Source: Pyrinomonadaceae bacterium
Lineage (GTDB): Bacteria; Acidobacteriota; Blastocatellia; Pyrinomonadales; Pyrinomonadaceae
Reading direction: 5' to 3'
DNA length: 64,000 nt
Assembly (NCBI GenBank): GCA_019186825.1
Contig: JABARP010000012.1
Location: 133,522 to 197,521 of the forward strand
The position numbers and the translations under genes were made by a program. Positions 52,665 to 62,561 of the stretch are shown here, piece after piece. The notes below the pieces were generated by a model. That model was not told where the DNA came from. It was given only the letters and a program-made list of their open reading frames with translations, and made no database searches. Position 1 is the first letter of the stretch, and each line of letters begins with the position of its first letter.

Positions 52665-52991
52665 ATGAGACGACGAGCTACGCGGCCGAACGTGTTCCGC
52701 GGATTGAAAAGATTCGGGGTTTACTCGACCGACTGGAAGTACATACTCGTGCCGACCGCGGCAGCGTACCTGACCCCATTTCTGTTCGGCCTTTGGTTCG
52801 GCTACGTGCCGCTTGGTTTCCCCCTTGGCTTATTTACGTTCCTTGTACTGCTCGGAACTTTCAATTACCTCCGCCTGAGCAAACCGGAATGCTGGCTCTC
52901 CCAAAGATTCGATGCCATTGCGGACCGATGGGCACCGTTTCGGCCTCCCCTCAATTCCGAACTAGATAAAGCGGATTGGATCAGAAATTAA
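52665..52991 (+). CDS. virB3: VirB3-like inner-membrane protein
   Basis: 108 residues with AGGAGGGGG ahead of the ATG. Short basic N-terminus, then two adjacent membrane helices (ILVPTAAAYLTPFLFGLWFGYVPLG and LGLFTFLVLLGTFNYLRL), as in VirB3/TrbD, and a polar C-terminus. It partners VirB4 in the membrane. The gap to virB4 is 6 bases. Confidence 0.82.
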   Translation: MRRRATRPNVFRGLKRFGVYSTDWKYILVPTAAAYLTPFLFGLWFGYVPLGFPLGLFTFLVLLGTFNYLRLSKPECWLSQRFDAIADRWAPFRPPLNSELDKADWIRN

Positions 52992-52997
52992 ATCAAA

Positions 52998-55868
52998 ATG
53001 GATACAGCAAATCTTTCTTTCGCACATATCGCGGTCGCGCTGTTCGGCAGTTTTTCTTTCGCCGGCATCGGGTTCGCTATCGGTCGGCGGCTGCTCCCCC
53101 AATTCCGAATGCATCGCGAGCGGGTGACAGGGATCGCACCGACAACACGGAATTCTTCTTCGACTGAAATTCCCGGCGAAAAGGGACGGCTGCTGCCGAC
53201 GGAGATCCTTGGTCTGGAGGGAAACATACTCCGCTACCGCGATGGGAGCTTCGGCAAGGCGTACAGCTTCGAGCCGGCGAACACCTTGTACGATGACGGC
53301 CGCCTGACCGAACAGCGGATCGACGATCTCAAGACGATCCTGAAGTTCGATAAGCCGCCGGGCACGGTCATCCAGTTCCGTTTCGCGAGTGCGATGGACG
53401 ACGGCCGAGTGCTCAAGGATCATCTTCGCTCCCGCGACGAGCAGAAAAGCGATCCGATCGCATCCGTCCTCCAAGCTACGAATCTTTCGCTTCTCGAAGA
53501 AGCTATCCGTTCGGGGCAGGTGATGCGTCAGTCGGCGACCGTTTGGGTACGCGTTCCGGTGAGGGACAAGGCGGACAACAGTCTCTTCGGCTCCGCATTC
53601 CCGTCAGTCATTCGCACCGTGCGCGCGAACGGTTTTCTCCGCTTCCTGCGGCAGCCGATCCTAAAGGCAAGGAACGCGGTTGGCGAAAACATGCTCACGC
53701 GGGAACTCAGGGTCGAATCGGAATGCCGTTCCAAAGCGGCCCGCGTTTTTCAGGGGTTCGAGGCGAACTTCCCGAAATCGCTGAACCTTCGTGAGATGGA
53801 CCCGGAAGATTTGTTCGCGTCTGTTTTCACGAGCCACCGACGCGATCACGCACACGTTCCGATCCTTCCCGAGGACGCGCGCGTCGATGTCAGGAGATAT
53901 CTCGCCAGCGCTCCGATCACTGCCGGTGGCGACCAGTTCGTCCGCCACAACGGCACCCCCGCAAGCCTCGTCAGCCTCAAGAGTCTGCCGAACGGGTTCG
54001 TCACGGCCGACGTGATGCGTTACCTAACGGCGACACGCAACTTGTGCTTCCCGCATGAGATTGTCGTCGATCTGATGACGACTGAGAAGCAAGCGGCAAA
54101 GAAGGATCTTCAAAAGCGAATCGACCGAATCGAAGGCAGCCGGAACACCTGGCTTGGCTTCCGGAACCTGAAGAAGGACGCCGTGGTGATAAAGAGCGAC
54201 CTTGAAGACCTGCTCGAACAGGTAGAAGCCGACAACGAAGAAATCTGCCGCCTGCGGATGAACGTCATCGTCTTCGCCGACCGATCTAAGGGGCCAAAGG
54301 AAGCCCGCATTCAACTGGAAATCCTCGACGAACGGTGCGATGCGGTTATCTCTGCGATCCGGAAGAAGATCGGAGCTGATGCCGTCAGAGAGGATGCCGT
54401 TCGCCAGCGTGCCATCTATCCGCGAATGCTCGCCGGGGAAGTGTCGGCTAAGCGAACCGGTCAGGAGCTTACCGAAACTGCGGATTCCGTAATCGCGTTC
54501 GTCCCGACCGAAACGAGTTGGCGCGGGAGCGCGCGACCGCATAGCATCTTCACCACTCCCAATGGTCAGATGTTCGGGCTCGACCTGTACGACCGGGCAT
54601 TGATCAAGTCCCCGACGGTCATCGTCACCGCAGCATCGGGGGAAGGAAAATCCTTCCTCGCGTCGATGCTGATAACCGACATTCGCGCGCACCGCGGGAA
54701 CGTGAAGGTGCGGGTGATGGACTACCGGCATTCGTTCAAACCTATTTGCCGTTTGTTCGGCGGCCGGCATATCGAGTTCACGGAAGAAAATCCAAAGCCC
54801 ATCAACATCTGGAACTACCCCGGGATCGAGAACGGCGTGCCACCGACCAAAAGACAGCTCGCGATGATGCTGACCGACATCCTGATCCTTAGCAAGACGC
54901 CGAAAACCGACGCGATCACGAGCGCAATCGCATCCACCGTCATCGACGAGGTCTACAAAATGGCTTTAGCCAGGAACGGTCACGGCCGCCCGAAGTTCCA
55001 GCCCGTGCTCGGGCACTTCCTCGACATTCTGAAAAGCTACCACTGGAACGCGGGCGAAGCGAGGCAGGCCAACGAGCTATACCTAAAGCTAAACGTTCAT
55101 CGGAAAGACCCGTGGCTCAATTCTCCGACGCACCCCGAATTCGACGAGCCTTCGATGTTCGACGTTTTCGAGTTGTCCGGCATCAGCAGCCTCGACGAGA
55201 AGATTCGCGAGAGCGTTGGGTTCCGCATCAGCGCCCAGATCATGCAGGAGATCGGGGAAGAGAACACTCACAACCAGAAGATCCCGATCCTTTTCCTGTG
55301 CGACGAGATGCGCGAGATCAACCGGCATTTCCCTGCGATCCAGGAGCTCATCGCGGAGGCGACCGTGACGGGGCGAAAGGAAGGACTCGTCACGGTCCTT
55401 TTCTCGCAAGCGTACGAGCATTTCACCGGGACACCCGAGCAGCCGAACGTCACCGGGATCGATCTCGTGAAAAACTCCGGCGTGAAGATGATCGGGAAGC
55501 AGATCGGCGGGTTCGAGCGCCTCGCCGACGATTGCGAACTCGCGCCCGAGACCATCGCGGCGATTCGGGGGGTCAGAAACCAGTACGGCCGCTACACCCA
55601 GTGGGTGTTCGTGATCGGGAGCGGCACCGACAAGATCGTCCAGATGGCGGAGATCCGTCTGTCCCCCGCGATGCTCTGGGCGAACACGAACGACACGAAC
55701 GAGGCGAACGCCCGCCGACTGGTCGAGAACGTCCGACCTGACCTTCCGCCCGAAATTGTCGTCTCATGGCTCGCGTCGAAATATCCGAGCGGCCTGACGG
55801 CGGTCGGGCTGACCAGCATTTCGCAGCGGGACCTAAACGAGCTTGGCGGACTGGAGGTGGTGGCATGA
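52998..55868 (+). CDS. virB4: VirB4-type secretion ATPase
   Basis: 956 residues. N-terminal membrane helix (FAGIGFAIGRRLL region), CagE/TrbE-like N domain (LPTEILGLEGNILRYRDGSFGKAYSFEP) and a C-terminal P-loop ATPase: Walker A TAASGEGKSFLAS, VRVMDYRHSFKPI, Walker B IPILFLCDEMREIN and the conserved LFSQAYEHF. It powers pilus biogenesis and substrate transfer at the inner membrane. It is larger than typical VirB4 (about 800). The stop overlaps the virB5 start (ATGA). Confidence 0.94.
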   Translation: MDTANLSFAHIAVALFGSFSFAGIGFAIGRRLLPQFRMHRERVTGIAPTTRNSSSTEIPGEKGRLLPTEILGLEGNILRYRDGSFGKAYSFEPANTLYDDGRLTEQRIDDLKTILKFDKPPGTVIQFRFASAMDDGRVLKDHLRSRDEQKSDPIASVLQATNLSLLEEAIRSGQVMRQSATVWVRVPVRDKADNSLFGSAFPSVIRTVRANGFLRFLRQPILKARNAVGENMLTRELRVESECRSKAARVFQGFEANFPKSLNLREMDPEDLFASVFTSHRRDHAHVPILPEDARVDVRRYLASAPITAGGDQFVRHNGTPASLVSLKSLPNGFVTADVMRYLTATRNLCFPHEIVVDLMTTEKQAAKKDLQKRIDRIEGSRNTWLGFRNLKKDAVVIKSDLEDLLEQVEADNEEICRLRMNVIVFADRSKGPKEARIQLEILDERCDAVISAIRKKIGADAVREDAVRQRAIYPRMLAGEVSAKRTGQELTETADSVIAFVPTETSWRGSARPHSIFTTPNGQMFGLDLYDRALIKSPTVIVTAASGEGKSFLASMLITDIRAHRGNVKVRVMDYRHSFKPICRLFGGRHIEFTEENPKPINIWNYPGIENGVPPTKRQLAMMLTDILILSKTPKTDAITSAIASTVIDEVYKMALARNGHGRPKFQPVLGHFLDILKSYHWNAGEARQANELYLKLNVHRKDPWLNSPTHPEFDEPSMFDVFELSGISSLDEKIRESVGFRISAQIMQEIGEENTHNQKIPILFLCDEMREINRHFPAIQELIAEATVTGRKEGLVTVLFSQAYEHFTGTPEQPNVTGIDLVKNSGVKMIGKQIGGFERLADDCELAPETIAAIRGVRNQYGRYTQWVFVIGSGTDKIVQMAEIRLSPAMLWANTNDTNEANARRLVENVRPDLPPEIVVSWLASKYPSGLTAVGLTSISQRDLNELGGLEVVA

Positions 55869-56797
55869 TGAGAATCAACGAAACGGTTAGACAAATCCTT
55901 CTCGGCGCTGTTCTCTCGTCGATATTCATCGGCCTTGACGCAAGGCCAGCTCAAGCGCAGTGGACCGTGTTCGACCCATCCCAATACGCGCTGCAGATCG
56001 AGAAGAAGATCGAGGAAGCCGCCCGCTGGGTTGAGACGATCAACCACTACATCTCGATGTACGAGAACGCCGTGAAGCAATACCAGAAGATGGTGGAGAG
56101 CGTGACGAACCTTCGCGGCATCCTCGACAAGGTGGACGAGCAGATCATGCGGCACAAGCAGCTGATCACGACCTATGCGACATTGGGGCGGCTGATCCGC
56201 GGCACGTTCGAACTGAAGAAACGGATCGAAGCCGCCATAACGAGCCAGATACAGTCCGTGGTGAGCATCGCCCGGAGGCTCAAGAACGGCATCTTCGACA
56301 TGGAGGCGAACAAGCGGGACCTGGACGACTTCCTGCGCCATTCGATAGGGCGCAGTGCGGACGCACACCTGGCGAACCTCGAACGCCTCGCGAAACTCGA
56401 CTCCGAACTGGAGCGGATGCTATTCGACCGCGAAAACATGCTCCTCGATCTCGCCAAGCTTTACGAGGAGCGCGAGCGGATCGCGGAGGCGACCCGGGCG
56501 ATCTCCGCGAACCCCGACGCGAACCAGGACGGCGTGCAGTCCCTTATCGACCAGATGCTTGCCGTGAACCTCCGCATCACGACCGTCGAGGGGCAGCTCC
56601 GCGAGCTCGAAGCGAAGATCCAGGCGAAGTTCATCGTCTACGGACTCAAGATCGAACAGATGACGGAGTTCGGCAAGGAGATCCGGCGCACGACGGAGAT
56701 GATGACGGGCATCACGCGTGCCTCCGACGACTTCTTGCGCGAACTGGAGCGACACGAGATCTGGAACGACGACGTCTATCAAAGCCCGCTTCCTTAA
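55865..56797 (+). CDS. virB5: VirB5/TrbJ-like secreted protein
   Basis: 310 residues. A signal peptide (ILLGAVLSSIFIGLDARPAQAQ) is followed by WTVFDPSQYALQIEKKIEEAARWVETINHYISMYENAVKQYQKMVESVTNLRG, matching the TrbJ start (FDPSNYAQ...). The rest is alpha-helical coiled coil. It is the minor pilus-tip or periplasmic protein. It is co-translated with virB4 and precedes virB6. Confidence 0.78.
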   Translation: MMRINETVRQILLGAVLSSIFIGLDARPAQAQWTVFDPSQYALQIEKKIEEAARWVETINHYISMYENAVKQYQKMVESVTNLRGILDKVDEQIMRHKQLITTYATLGRLIRGTFELKKRIEAAITSQIQSVVSIARRLKNGIFDMEANKRDLDDFLRHSIGRSADAHLANLERLAKLDSELERMLFDRENMLLDLAKLYEERERIAEATRAISANPDANQDGVQSLIDQMLAVNLRITTVEGQLRELEAKIQAKFIVYGLKIEQMTEFGKEIRRTTEMMTGITRASDDFLRELERHEIWNDDVYQSPLP

Positions 56798-56831
56798 TGC
56801 CAACTTCCCCCGGAAGTCGAACTGCAAAGCA

Positions 56832-59072
56832 ATGAAAGTTAAAAACAGATTGAGCGGCAAAACTGCCGCACTCACCGCCCTGCTCGCGTCCTGCCTCCTT
56901 GCCTGCCTTTTCACGACGACGGCGGCCGGTCAAGGGCCGCCTCGTCCCCGCCCGCCCCGGGTCGAAGGGCAAACGCCGATCGGGACGATGAACGGGCAGC
57001 CCGTGACCGCGAACGATCTGATCATGGGGATCAATCCGGACTCGCCTTTCATGCCACCCCTCGACGGAAGCCCGGCGCCCATCCTGCAGCAGTTCGAAAA
57101 CCAGTACCCGGCGAACCCGACGGCAACTCCGCAGCCGGTTCCGGTAATTCCCCCGAAGCCCGCCGCACCGAGTTTCGGCGAGCAGATCACGAATCTCATG
57201 CGGACGGGGCAGGAATGGCTGTTCCGGTCGGTGCTCGACACGATCATCCGGCCGCTGATGCCGATCCTGACGTTCTTAGCATGGATCATCGCGAGCTTCG
57301 TGCTGATCGTCGCGTTCATCCGCCGCTTCCACGACAACCGGGGCCTCGGCCCCGAGCATCTCGTAGCGTGGGGCGTGCGGACGATCGTGTTCATGGTGGT
57401 GATCGGGGCGAGCCCGTTCATCATCGACGCTTTGACGGTCACGGGGAAATTCTTCGCACGCCCGATACGTGGTTATAACAGTTCGCTCATCGCCGAGTTC
57501 GACGTGAAGATGAAGCAGTACGTGCGGAACAACTTCGCGGTCGAGGACCCGAACGAACTCCTCGCCGAACGGCTCCCGAACGGGGAACCGGGACTCGTCG
57601 GGATCATCACCGACAAGAACTCCACCGTCAAGGACATCACGAGCGAAATGAACGTCCTCGGCTGGGACATGCCCCGGATGTTCACCTTCATGGTGATCGG
57701 GCAGAACATCATCAAGTTCGGTGCGATCTTTCTATCGGTCGCCGGGCTGTTCATTTTGATCGGCTTGAAACTCGCCGCTCCGGTGCTTTCCGCTTTCGGG
57801 TTCGACGAGAAGTTCGCGAACCAGATCTTTTATCCGTTTTGTTGGGGCGTGGCGACGTTCGCGCTCGCGTTCCCGATCGTCAAAGCGGTGACGCTTTACG
57901 TCTGCTACAGCATCGGTCTCCTCGCGCTATCCATCTACAACGGCGAAGCGTTGTTTTCTCTCGATCCGACGACCGCGACGATAATCACCAACGGCAACTA
58001 CGACCCTGCATCTAGCGCCCTGATCGTTACGATCTTGTTCTTCGTTTCGAGCTTGTGCTTCATCCTTGTCCCCTGGCTGAGCTATCGCGTCCTGCGCGGG
58101 CAGGTTTATGAAGGGGTATCTCAGATCTCAATGGGGTGGATGCTATCCTCCATCGGCACGGCACTCGAAACATACGGGCTCGTCGCGGGGGCCGCCCTGC
58201 ACCGCCAGGCGGAGAACACGCAGATCCAAGGGATTTACAACGCGGAGCAGGTCGCCGCGAGGAAGGCACTCGAAGCCGCCAATCAATCCACCGATGCGAG
58301 ATCGGTGTCCTCCGTCGCGGGCGTTGAAGGCGGTCTCGTCACGAGCCTCGGGCAGATCCGCGCGAATCAGGTGACGCAGACCCTTCTAGCGGAGGCGAAC
58401 AAAACCTTCGGCATCGCCAGCAGCTCCGCCGCCACGCAGCGCGAGATTAAGGGAATGAAAGCCGAGGCGGAAGGGACCCGCGAGGCCCGAACGTTCGACG
58501 GCAAGAAGGAGGTCGATTTGCGAGGGCAGGGCAACCTTGAGCGGTTCGGAATGAAGACTTATGAGTTCACCCCGGGTGGTTCGTCGATCGCCGGGACCTC
58601 TGTTCCCATCCGTACCGGACAGGAGCTTTTCGATTGGGCGAGGGATAAGCATCCGATCCAGGAAGTTAATAAGCGGATGGATTCCACTACGAGCAGTACC
58701 GTCGCGCTGCAGAACAACAACACGGACATCGTGACCGACAAGAAGGTCGATGCTTCGAACACGTACCAGGGGGACATCAATAGAACCTATGAGGCGCAGG
58801 CGTCCGAAAGCATCGGCGCCATCAGCCGGGGCAGCGGCATAGCCGAGCAGAGCAGCAGGCAAGGTGCCGGCATTCAGCTGTCGGGGATCAGACGGTCAGC
58901 GGAGATGGAGCGGGGGGCCAACCTGCTCAACTTCGAGGGACGCACGGAGGCCGCCTCGATCAACCAAACCGCCGCGACCGAAGCCGCCCGCTTAAGGATG
59001 GTGTCGACGGTCGTAACGGGCTTCTTCAGAGATATGGATCGCAGGCTGGAGGAGATGAAGCCGAAGTACTAA
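56832..59072 (+). CDS. virB6: VirB6/TrbL-like polytopic membrane protein
   Basis: 746 residues. A signal-like N-terminus and Pro-rich stretch are followed by about seven membrane helices (for example ILTFLAWIIASFVLIVAFIRRF, AWGVRTIVFMVVIGASPFIIDAL, FGAIFLSVAGLFILIGLKLAAP, IVTILFFVSSLCFILVPWLSY). A long polar tail rich in Ala, Gln and Thr runs from about residue 455 to the end, EEMKPKY. The build is that of VirB6/TrbL channel proteins with an extended tail. A shortened, decayed copy of the tail lies at 62562-62842, beyond an iron-uptake insert. It is the last gene of the plus-strand transfer operon. Confidence 0.82.
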   Translation: MKVKNRLSGKTAALTALLASCLLACLFTTTAAGQGPPRPRPPRVEGQTPIGTMNGQPVTANDLIMGINPDSPFMPPLDGSPAPILQQFENQYPANPTATPQPVPVIPPKPAAPSFGEQITNLMRTGQEWLFRSVLDTIIRPLMPILTFLAWIIASFVLIVAFIRRFHDNRGLGPEHLVAWGVRTIVFMVVIGASPFIIDALTVTGKFFARPIRGYNSSLIAEFDVKMKQYVRNNFAVEDPNELLAERLPNGEPGLVGIITDKNSTVKDITSEMNVLGWDMPRMFTFMVIGQNIIKFGAIFLSVAGLFILIGLKLAAPVLSAFGFDEKFANQIFYPFCWGVATFALAFPIVKAVTLYVCYSIGLLALSIYNGEALFSLDPTTATIITNGNYDPASSALIVTILFFVSSLCFILVPWLSYRVLRGQVYEGVSQISMGWMLSSIGTALETYGLVAGAALHRQAENTQIQGIYNAEQVAARKALEAANQSTDARSVSSVAGVEGGLVTSLGQIRANQVTQTLLAEANKTFGIASSSAATQREIKGMKAEAEGTREARTFDGKKEVDLRGQGNLERFGMKTYEFTPGGSSIAGTSVPIRTGQELFDWARDKHPIQEVNKRMDSTTSSTVALQNNNTDIVTDKKVDASNTYQGDINRTYEAQASESIGAISRGSGIAEQSSRQGAGIQLSGIRRSAEMERGANLLNFEGRTEAASINQTAATEAARLRMVSTVVTGFFRDMDRRLEEMKPKY

Positions 59073-59121
59073 CCGATTAAGCCTGGTAGAGTGTGATCTC
59101 CAATTCTTAGTTTTTTGCGGC

Positions 59122-59147
59122 GCGGTTGACTTCAACCGCTTTTTTTA
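59122..59147 (+). terminator. Rho-independent terminator after virB6
   Basis: GCGGTTGA-CT-TCAACCGC forms an 8-base perfect stem (59122-59139), effectively a 4-base loop, followed by seven T residues (59140-59146). It ends the plus-strand transfer operon 50 bases after the virB6 stop. Confidence 0.85.
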
Positions 59148-59168
59148 TTTCAATAGGACCAAGTTGAA

Positions 59169-59187
59169 ATTGGAAATCGTTTTCAAT
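59169..59187. promoter_or_regulatory. Fur-box-like palindrome upstream of siderophore receptor
   Basis: ATTGGAAAT-C-GTTTTCAAT is a 19-base palindrome with seven of nine pairs matching. It is similar in shape to the box at 33909 and to Fur sites. It lies 65 bases upstream of the receptor ATG, where iron-dependent repression would be expected. Confidence 0.55.
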
Positions 59188-59252
59188 AAGGGCTTATCAA
59201 GGTTCCCACAATTTAATTTTCTAGGAGTCATAGGTATTTGATCGAGGAAGTT

Positions 59253-61730
59253 ATGCGCGTATTTTTCGCCAGAGCGGCCAGAAAGAAGAGGCGTCACAGC
59301 TCAAAGCGGGGCCCACGTTACTGGGTATTGTCGGTGTTGTCGACGGGGGCGATCATCGCGTTCACGATCGGGTCGAGCCATCGCGTGGTGGTCGGGTACG
59401 CGGAGGAGCGGAACGGGCGGGTCGAGATGACCAGCCTGAAGCGTGACGGCGACGCCGCGACGGTCGATTTCAACATCGCGGCGGGCCCGCTCGGGCAGGT
59501 GCTGGAGCAATACCAGAAACGCACGGGCATCGCGGTCGCTTTCGAGAACGAGCAGATCAAGGCGATCAGTTCGCCGGGGGTGATCGGGAGCTATACGCCC
59601 GAGGCGGCGCTGAAGCGGATATTGGAGGGCACGGGCGTGAGCTTCGTGTTCCGCGACGCGCGGAGCGTGCTTGTTTCGCTTAGCGCCGAATCCGCCTCGG
59701 TGGAGATCCGCGACGACAGCGTGCGGGTGATCTCCTCGCCGAAGCACACCGAACAGCTCCGCGACACGCCGCAGACGATCAACGTGATCGCGAAGGAGAC
59801 GATCGAGCAGCAGGGTGCGACCACGCTGCGCGACGTGCTGAACAACGTCCCCGGGATCACGCTGACCGCGGGTGAAGGCGGCGTGGCGGCGGGCGACAAC
59901 CTGACGATCCGCGGGTTCACGGCCCGCAACGACATCTACATCGACGGCGTCCGCGACTTGGGTGCACAATCGCGCGACCCGTTCAACCTCGAGCAGGTCG
60001 AGGTGGTGAAGGGCCCGAGCAGCACCTACACGGGGCGCGGCTCGACGGGCGGGACGATCAACCTCGTGAGCAAGCTGCCCACGCTGCAGCGCTCGTTCGC
60101 GGGGACGCTGACGGGCGGGACGGACAAGACGAAACGCGCCACTGCGGACATCAACCTGCCGTTCGGCGATTCGGTCGCTTTCCGCTTGAACGCGATGGCG
60201 CACGATTCCGATTTCCCCGGCCGCGAGGAGGTCCAGCAGCGCCGTTTCGGCTTCGCCCCGTCGCTGATGTGGGGCCTGGGCGGCCGCACGCGGTACGCCC
60301 TGAGCTACTTCCACATCAACCAGGACAACGTTTCGGATTACGGCATCCCGTGGGTGCCGGCGGCGAACAACGCTCTCGCGGCGTTCCGCGACCGGCCCGC
60401 ACCGGTCCCCCGCGACACCTTCTACGGCCTCGTCGATCGCGACCGCGAGCGGCTTCGCTCCGACCTCGCGACGTTCCGCCTGGAGCACGATTTCAGCGAC
60501 AACCTCTCGATCCGGAACCAGTTCCGGTACGGGAACTCGCGACGCGATTCGATCGCGACGCCGCCGCGGTTCGCGAACAACAACTCCACCGCCATAAACC
60601 GCGAGATGCGGGCGTGGCTCGCGAACGACGACATCTTCGACAACCAGTTCGACCTGACGGCGCGGTTCAGCACCGGCCCGGTCCGCCACTCGCTCGTCAC
60701 GGGCGGCAGCTACGCGTACGAGAAGAACCACCGCGTGCTGCGGACCGCTCCGAACTCCCCGACGACGCTGCTGGACCCGAACCCGTTCGACGTTTACCCG
60801 GGCGTCATCGCGGTGAACCCGCTGGAGCCCGAGCTCACGGCGAACACGCTCGCCGCGTACGCGTTCGACACGATCCGGTTCGGCGAGAAGTGGCAGTTCG
60901 TCGGCGGGATCCGCTGGGACCGCTTCGACGTGGAGGGCCGCAACGTCGTGACGACGCCGGTGAACGCGTTCGTGCCGATCGACCGTGTCGACTCGATCCT
61001 GAGCGGGCGTGCGGCGCTGGTGTTCAAGCCGATCGAGGAGGGGAGCATCTACGCGAGCTTCGGCACGTCTGCGAACCCGTCGTTCGAGGGGCTGCTCTAC
61101 TCGCCGGCGGACGCCCGGACGGACCCGGAGAAGACGCGCACGTTCGAGGTCGGGACCAAATGGGAGCTGTTCGCGAACCGGTTGCTGCTGAACGGCGCGG
61201 TCTTCCGCGTGGACAAGACGGACGCGAGGACGCCCAGCCTCGTCGCGGGCGAGCCGCCGACGCTGGACGGCGACCAGCGCATCCAGGGCATCGAGCTGAG
61301 CGCGACGGGCAACTTCACGCGAAACTGGCAGGTGTTCGCGGGTTACACGTTCCTCGACAGCGAGATAGTGCGTTCGAACACGGCGCCGACGAACGTGAAC
61401 GGCGTGCTCATCTCGGAGTTGGGCAAGGAGCTGATCAACACCCCGCGCAACTCGTTCAACCTTTGGACGACGTACCGCTGGGACCGCCTCTTCTTCGGCG
61501 GCGGGCCGCGATACGTCGGGAAGCGTTACGGCAACAACATCAACACGCGGTTCGTGGATGATTACTGGGTGGCGGACCTGATGGCTTCGTATCGCGTGAC
61601 GCGAAACGTGGACCTGCGGGTGAACGTGAACAACATCGGCGACAAGTACTACATCGACCGGATCGGCGGCGGGCACATCGTGCCGGGCGCGGGCCGGGTG
61701 CTGCTGGTGAGTTCGAGTTTTAGGTTCTAA
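59253..61730 (+). CDS. TonB-dependent siderophore receptor with STN signalling domain
   Basis: 825 residues from ATG at 59253; an in-frame TTG 15 bases earlier has AGGAG ahead. A long, basic signal sequence ends near VVVGYAEE. An STN (secretin/TonB short N-terminal) domain is at about 60-130 (AAGPLGQVLEQYQKRTGIAVAF, GSYTPEAALKRIL). The plug (RDTPQTINVIAKETIEQQGATTLRDVLNNVPGITL) and a 22-strand beta-barrel ending VLLVSSSFRF follow. It is an outer-membrane ferric-siderophore importer energised by TonB. The STN domain could signal to an anti-sigma factor, but none is adjacent. It is paired with piuC and has a Fur-like box upstream. Confidence 0.93.
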   Translation: MRVFFARAARKKRRHSSKRGPRYWVLSVLSTGAIIAFTIGSSHRVVVGYAEERNGRVEMTSLKRDGDAATVDFNIAAGPLGQVLEQYQKRTGIAVAFENEQIKAISSPGVIGSYTPEAALKRILEGTGVSFVFRDARSVLVSLSAESASVEIRDDSVRVISSPKHTEQLRDTPQTINVIAKETIEQQGATTLRDVLNNVPGITLTAGEGGVAAGDNLTIRGFTARNDIYIDGVRDLGAQSRDPFNLEQVEVVKGPSSTYTGRGSTGGTINLVSKLPTLQRSFAGTLTGGTDKTKRATADINLPFGDSVAFRLNAMAHDSDFPGREEVQQRRFGFAPSLMWGLGGRTRYALSYFHINQDNVSDYGIPWVPAANNALAAFRDRPAPVPRDTFYGLVDRDRERLRSDLATFRLEHDFSDNLSIRNQFRYGNSRRDSIATPPRFANNNSTAINREMRAWLANDDIFDNQFDLTARFSTGPVRHSLVTGGSYAYEKNHRVLRTAPNSPTTLLDPNPFDVYPGVIAVNPLEPELTANTLAAYAFDTIRFGEKWQFVGGIRWDRFDVEGRNVVTTPVNAFVPIDRVDSILSGRAALVFKPIEEGSIYASFGTSANPSFEGLLYSPADARTDPEKTRTFEVGTKWELFANRLLLNGAVFRVDKTDARTPSLVAGEPPTLDGDQRIQGIELSATGNFTRNWQVFAGYTFLDSEIVRSNTAPTNVNGVLISELGKELINTPRNSFNLWTTYRWDRLFFGGGPRYVGKRYGNNINTRFVDDYWVADLMASYRVTRNVDLRVNVNNIGDKYYIDRIGGGHIVPGAGRVLLVSSSFRF

Positions 61731-61735
61731 GGTTT

Positions 61736-61836
61736 GGAGTTCCACCTTTAGGTGGCTTGTGTTGCCCGGAGACGTCTCTAGGCAACACGGGGCCACCTGA
61801 AGGTGGAACTCCGAACTGAGGTGGAACTCCGAACTT
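61736..61836. repeat. Large imperfect hairpin (31-base arms) and tandem 18-base repeat
   Basis: The left arm 61736-61766 (starting GGAGTTCCACCTTTAGGTGG) pairs with the right arm 61781-61812 with only a few mismatches and one extra base. The 14-base centre itself holds GAGACGTCTC, a perfect palindrome. AGGTGGAACTCCGAACTG then recurs at 61801 and 61819. It could be a REP/MITE-type element or an attenuating hairpin between the receptor and piuC. Confidence 0.6.
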
Positions 61837-61838
61837 TT

Positions 61839-62519
61839 ATGCTTTTACAGATCCCTGATGTTTTAACGCCTGAGGAAACCGCCGAATGCCGGAGGCGGCT
61901 CGAGGCGGCGACGTGGATCGACGGGAACGCGACCGCCGGGCACCAGTCTCGCCTCGCGAAGCGGAACATGCAGCTCGCCGAGGACGATCCGGCGGCCGTC
62001 GAGATGGGCGGGTTGATCGCGTCGGCGTTGGCGGCGCATCCGCTGTTCGTCTCGGCGGCGCTGCCCTTCAAGATCTTCCCGCCGCTCTTCAACAAGTACG
62101 AGGGTGGACAGAACTTCGGCACGCACGTAGACAACGCTATAAGGCGATCGCGCGTGACCGGGGACCAGATCCGCACGGACCTTTCGGCGACGCTGTTCTT
62201 TTCCGATCCGGACGAGTACGACGGCGGGGAGCTGGTGGTCGAGGACACGTACGGGGTGCAACGGGTGAAGCTGAGGAAGGGGTCTATGATCTTATACCCG
62301 GCGAGCAGCCTGCACCACGTCACGCCGGTGACGCGGGGGGCGAGGATCGCCTCGTTCTTCTGGATACAGAGCATGGTGCGCGACGACGGTTGCCGCACGC
62401 TGCTGTTCGACATGGACACGGCGATACAGCGGCTCGCCGCCGCGGACCCGCTGGACGCGTCGGTGGTGCAGTTGACGGGCGTTTACCACAACCTGCTCAG
62501 GCGGTGGGCGGAGGTTTAG
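61839..62519 (+). CDS. piuC: PKHD-type Fe(II)/2-oxoglutarate hydroxylase (PiuC/YbiX family)
   Basis: 226 residues, the standard length for PiuC/YbiX. The double-stranded beta-helix has the iron facial triad H96-x-D98 ([10 protein letters not shown]) and H159 ([12 protein letters not shown]), with R169 as the likely 2-oxoglutarate anchor. Other family blocks: [12 protein letters not shown] and [13 protein letters not shown]. It is Fe(II)- and 2-oxoglutarate-dependent; members are commonly linked to TonB siderophore receptors, where they may process siderophore or iron. It is preceded by the receptor and a hairpin repeat. The pair arrived as one iron-acquisition cargo. Confidence 0.93.
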   Translation: MLLQIPDVLTPEETAECRRRLEAATWIDGNATAGHQSRLAKRNMQLAEDDPAAVEMGGLIASALAAHPLFVSAALPFKIFPPLFNKYEGGQNFGTHVDNAIRRSRVTGDQIRTDLSATLFFSDPDEYDGGELVVEDTYGVQRVKLRKGSMILYPASSLHHVTPVTRGARIASFFWIQSMVRDDGCRTLLFDMDTAIQRLAAADPLDASVVQLTGVYHNLLRRWAEV

Positions 62520-62561
62520 AATCGTCGATATGAAATTAATGGAACGCGGACGTTGCTAGCT

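Noticed and set aside
60269..61561. 430-codon plus-strand frame inside the receptor
   Set aside because: Shifted-frame shadow: Arg/Pro/Gly-rich, no domain, contained in a clearly coding region.
59301..61796. Long open frame on the minus strand across the siderophore receptor (831 codons)
   Set aside because: It mirrors the receptor exactly, is made of Arg/Ala/Val-rich sequence without domains, and arises from strong GC bias at third positions of the true gene.
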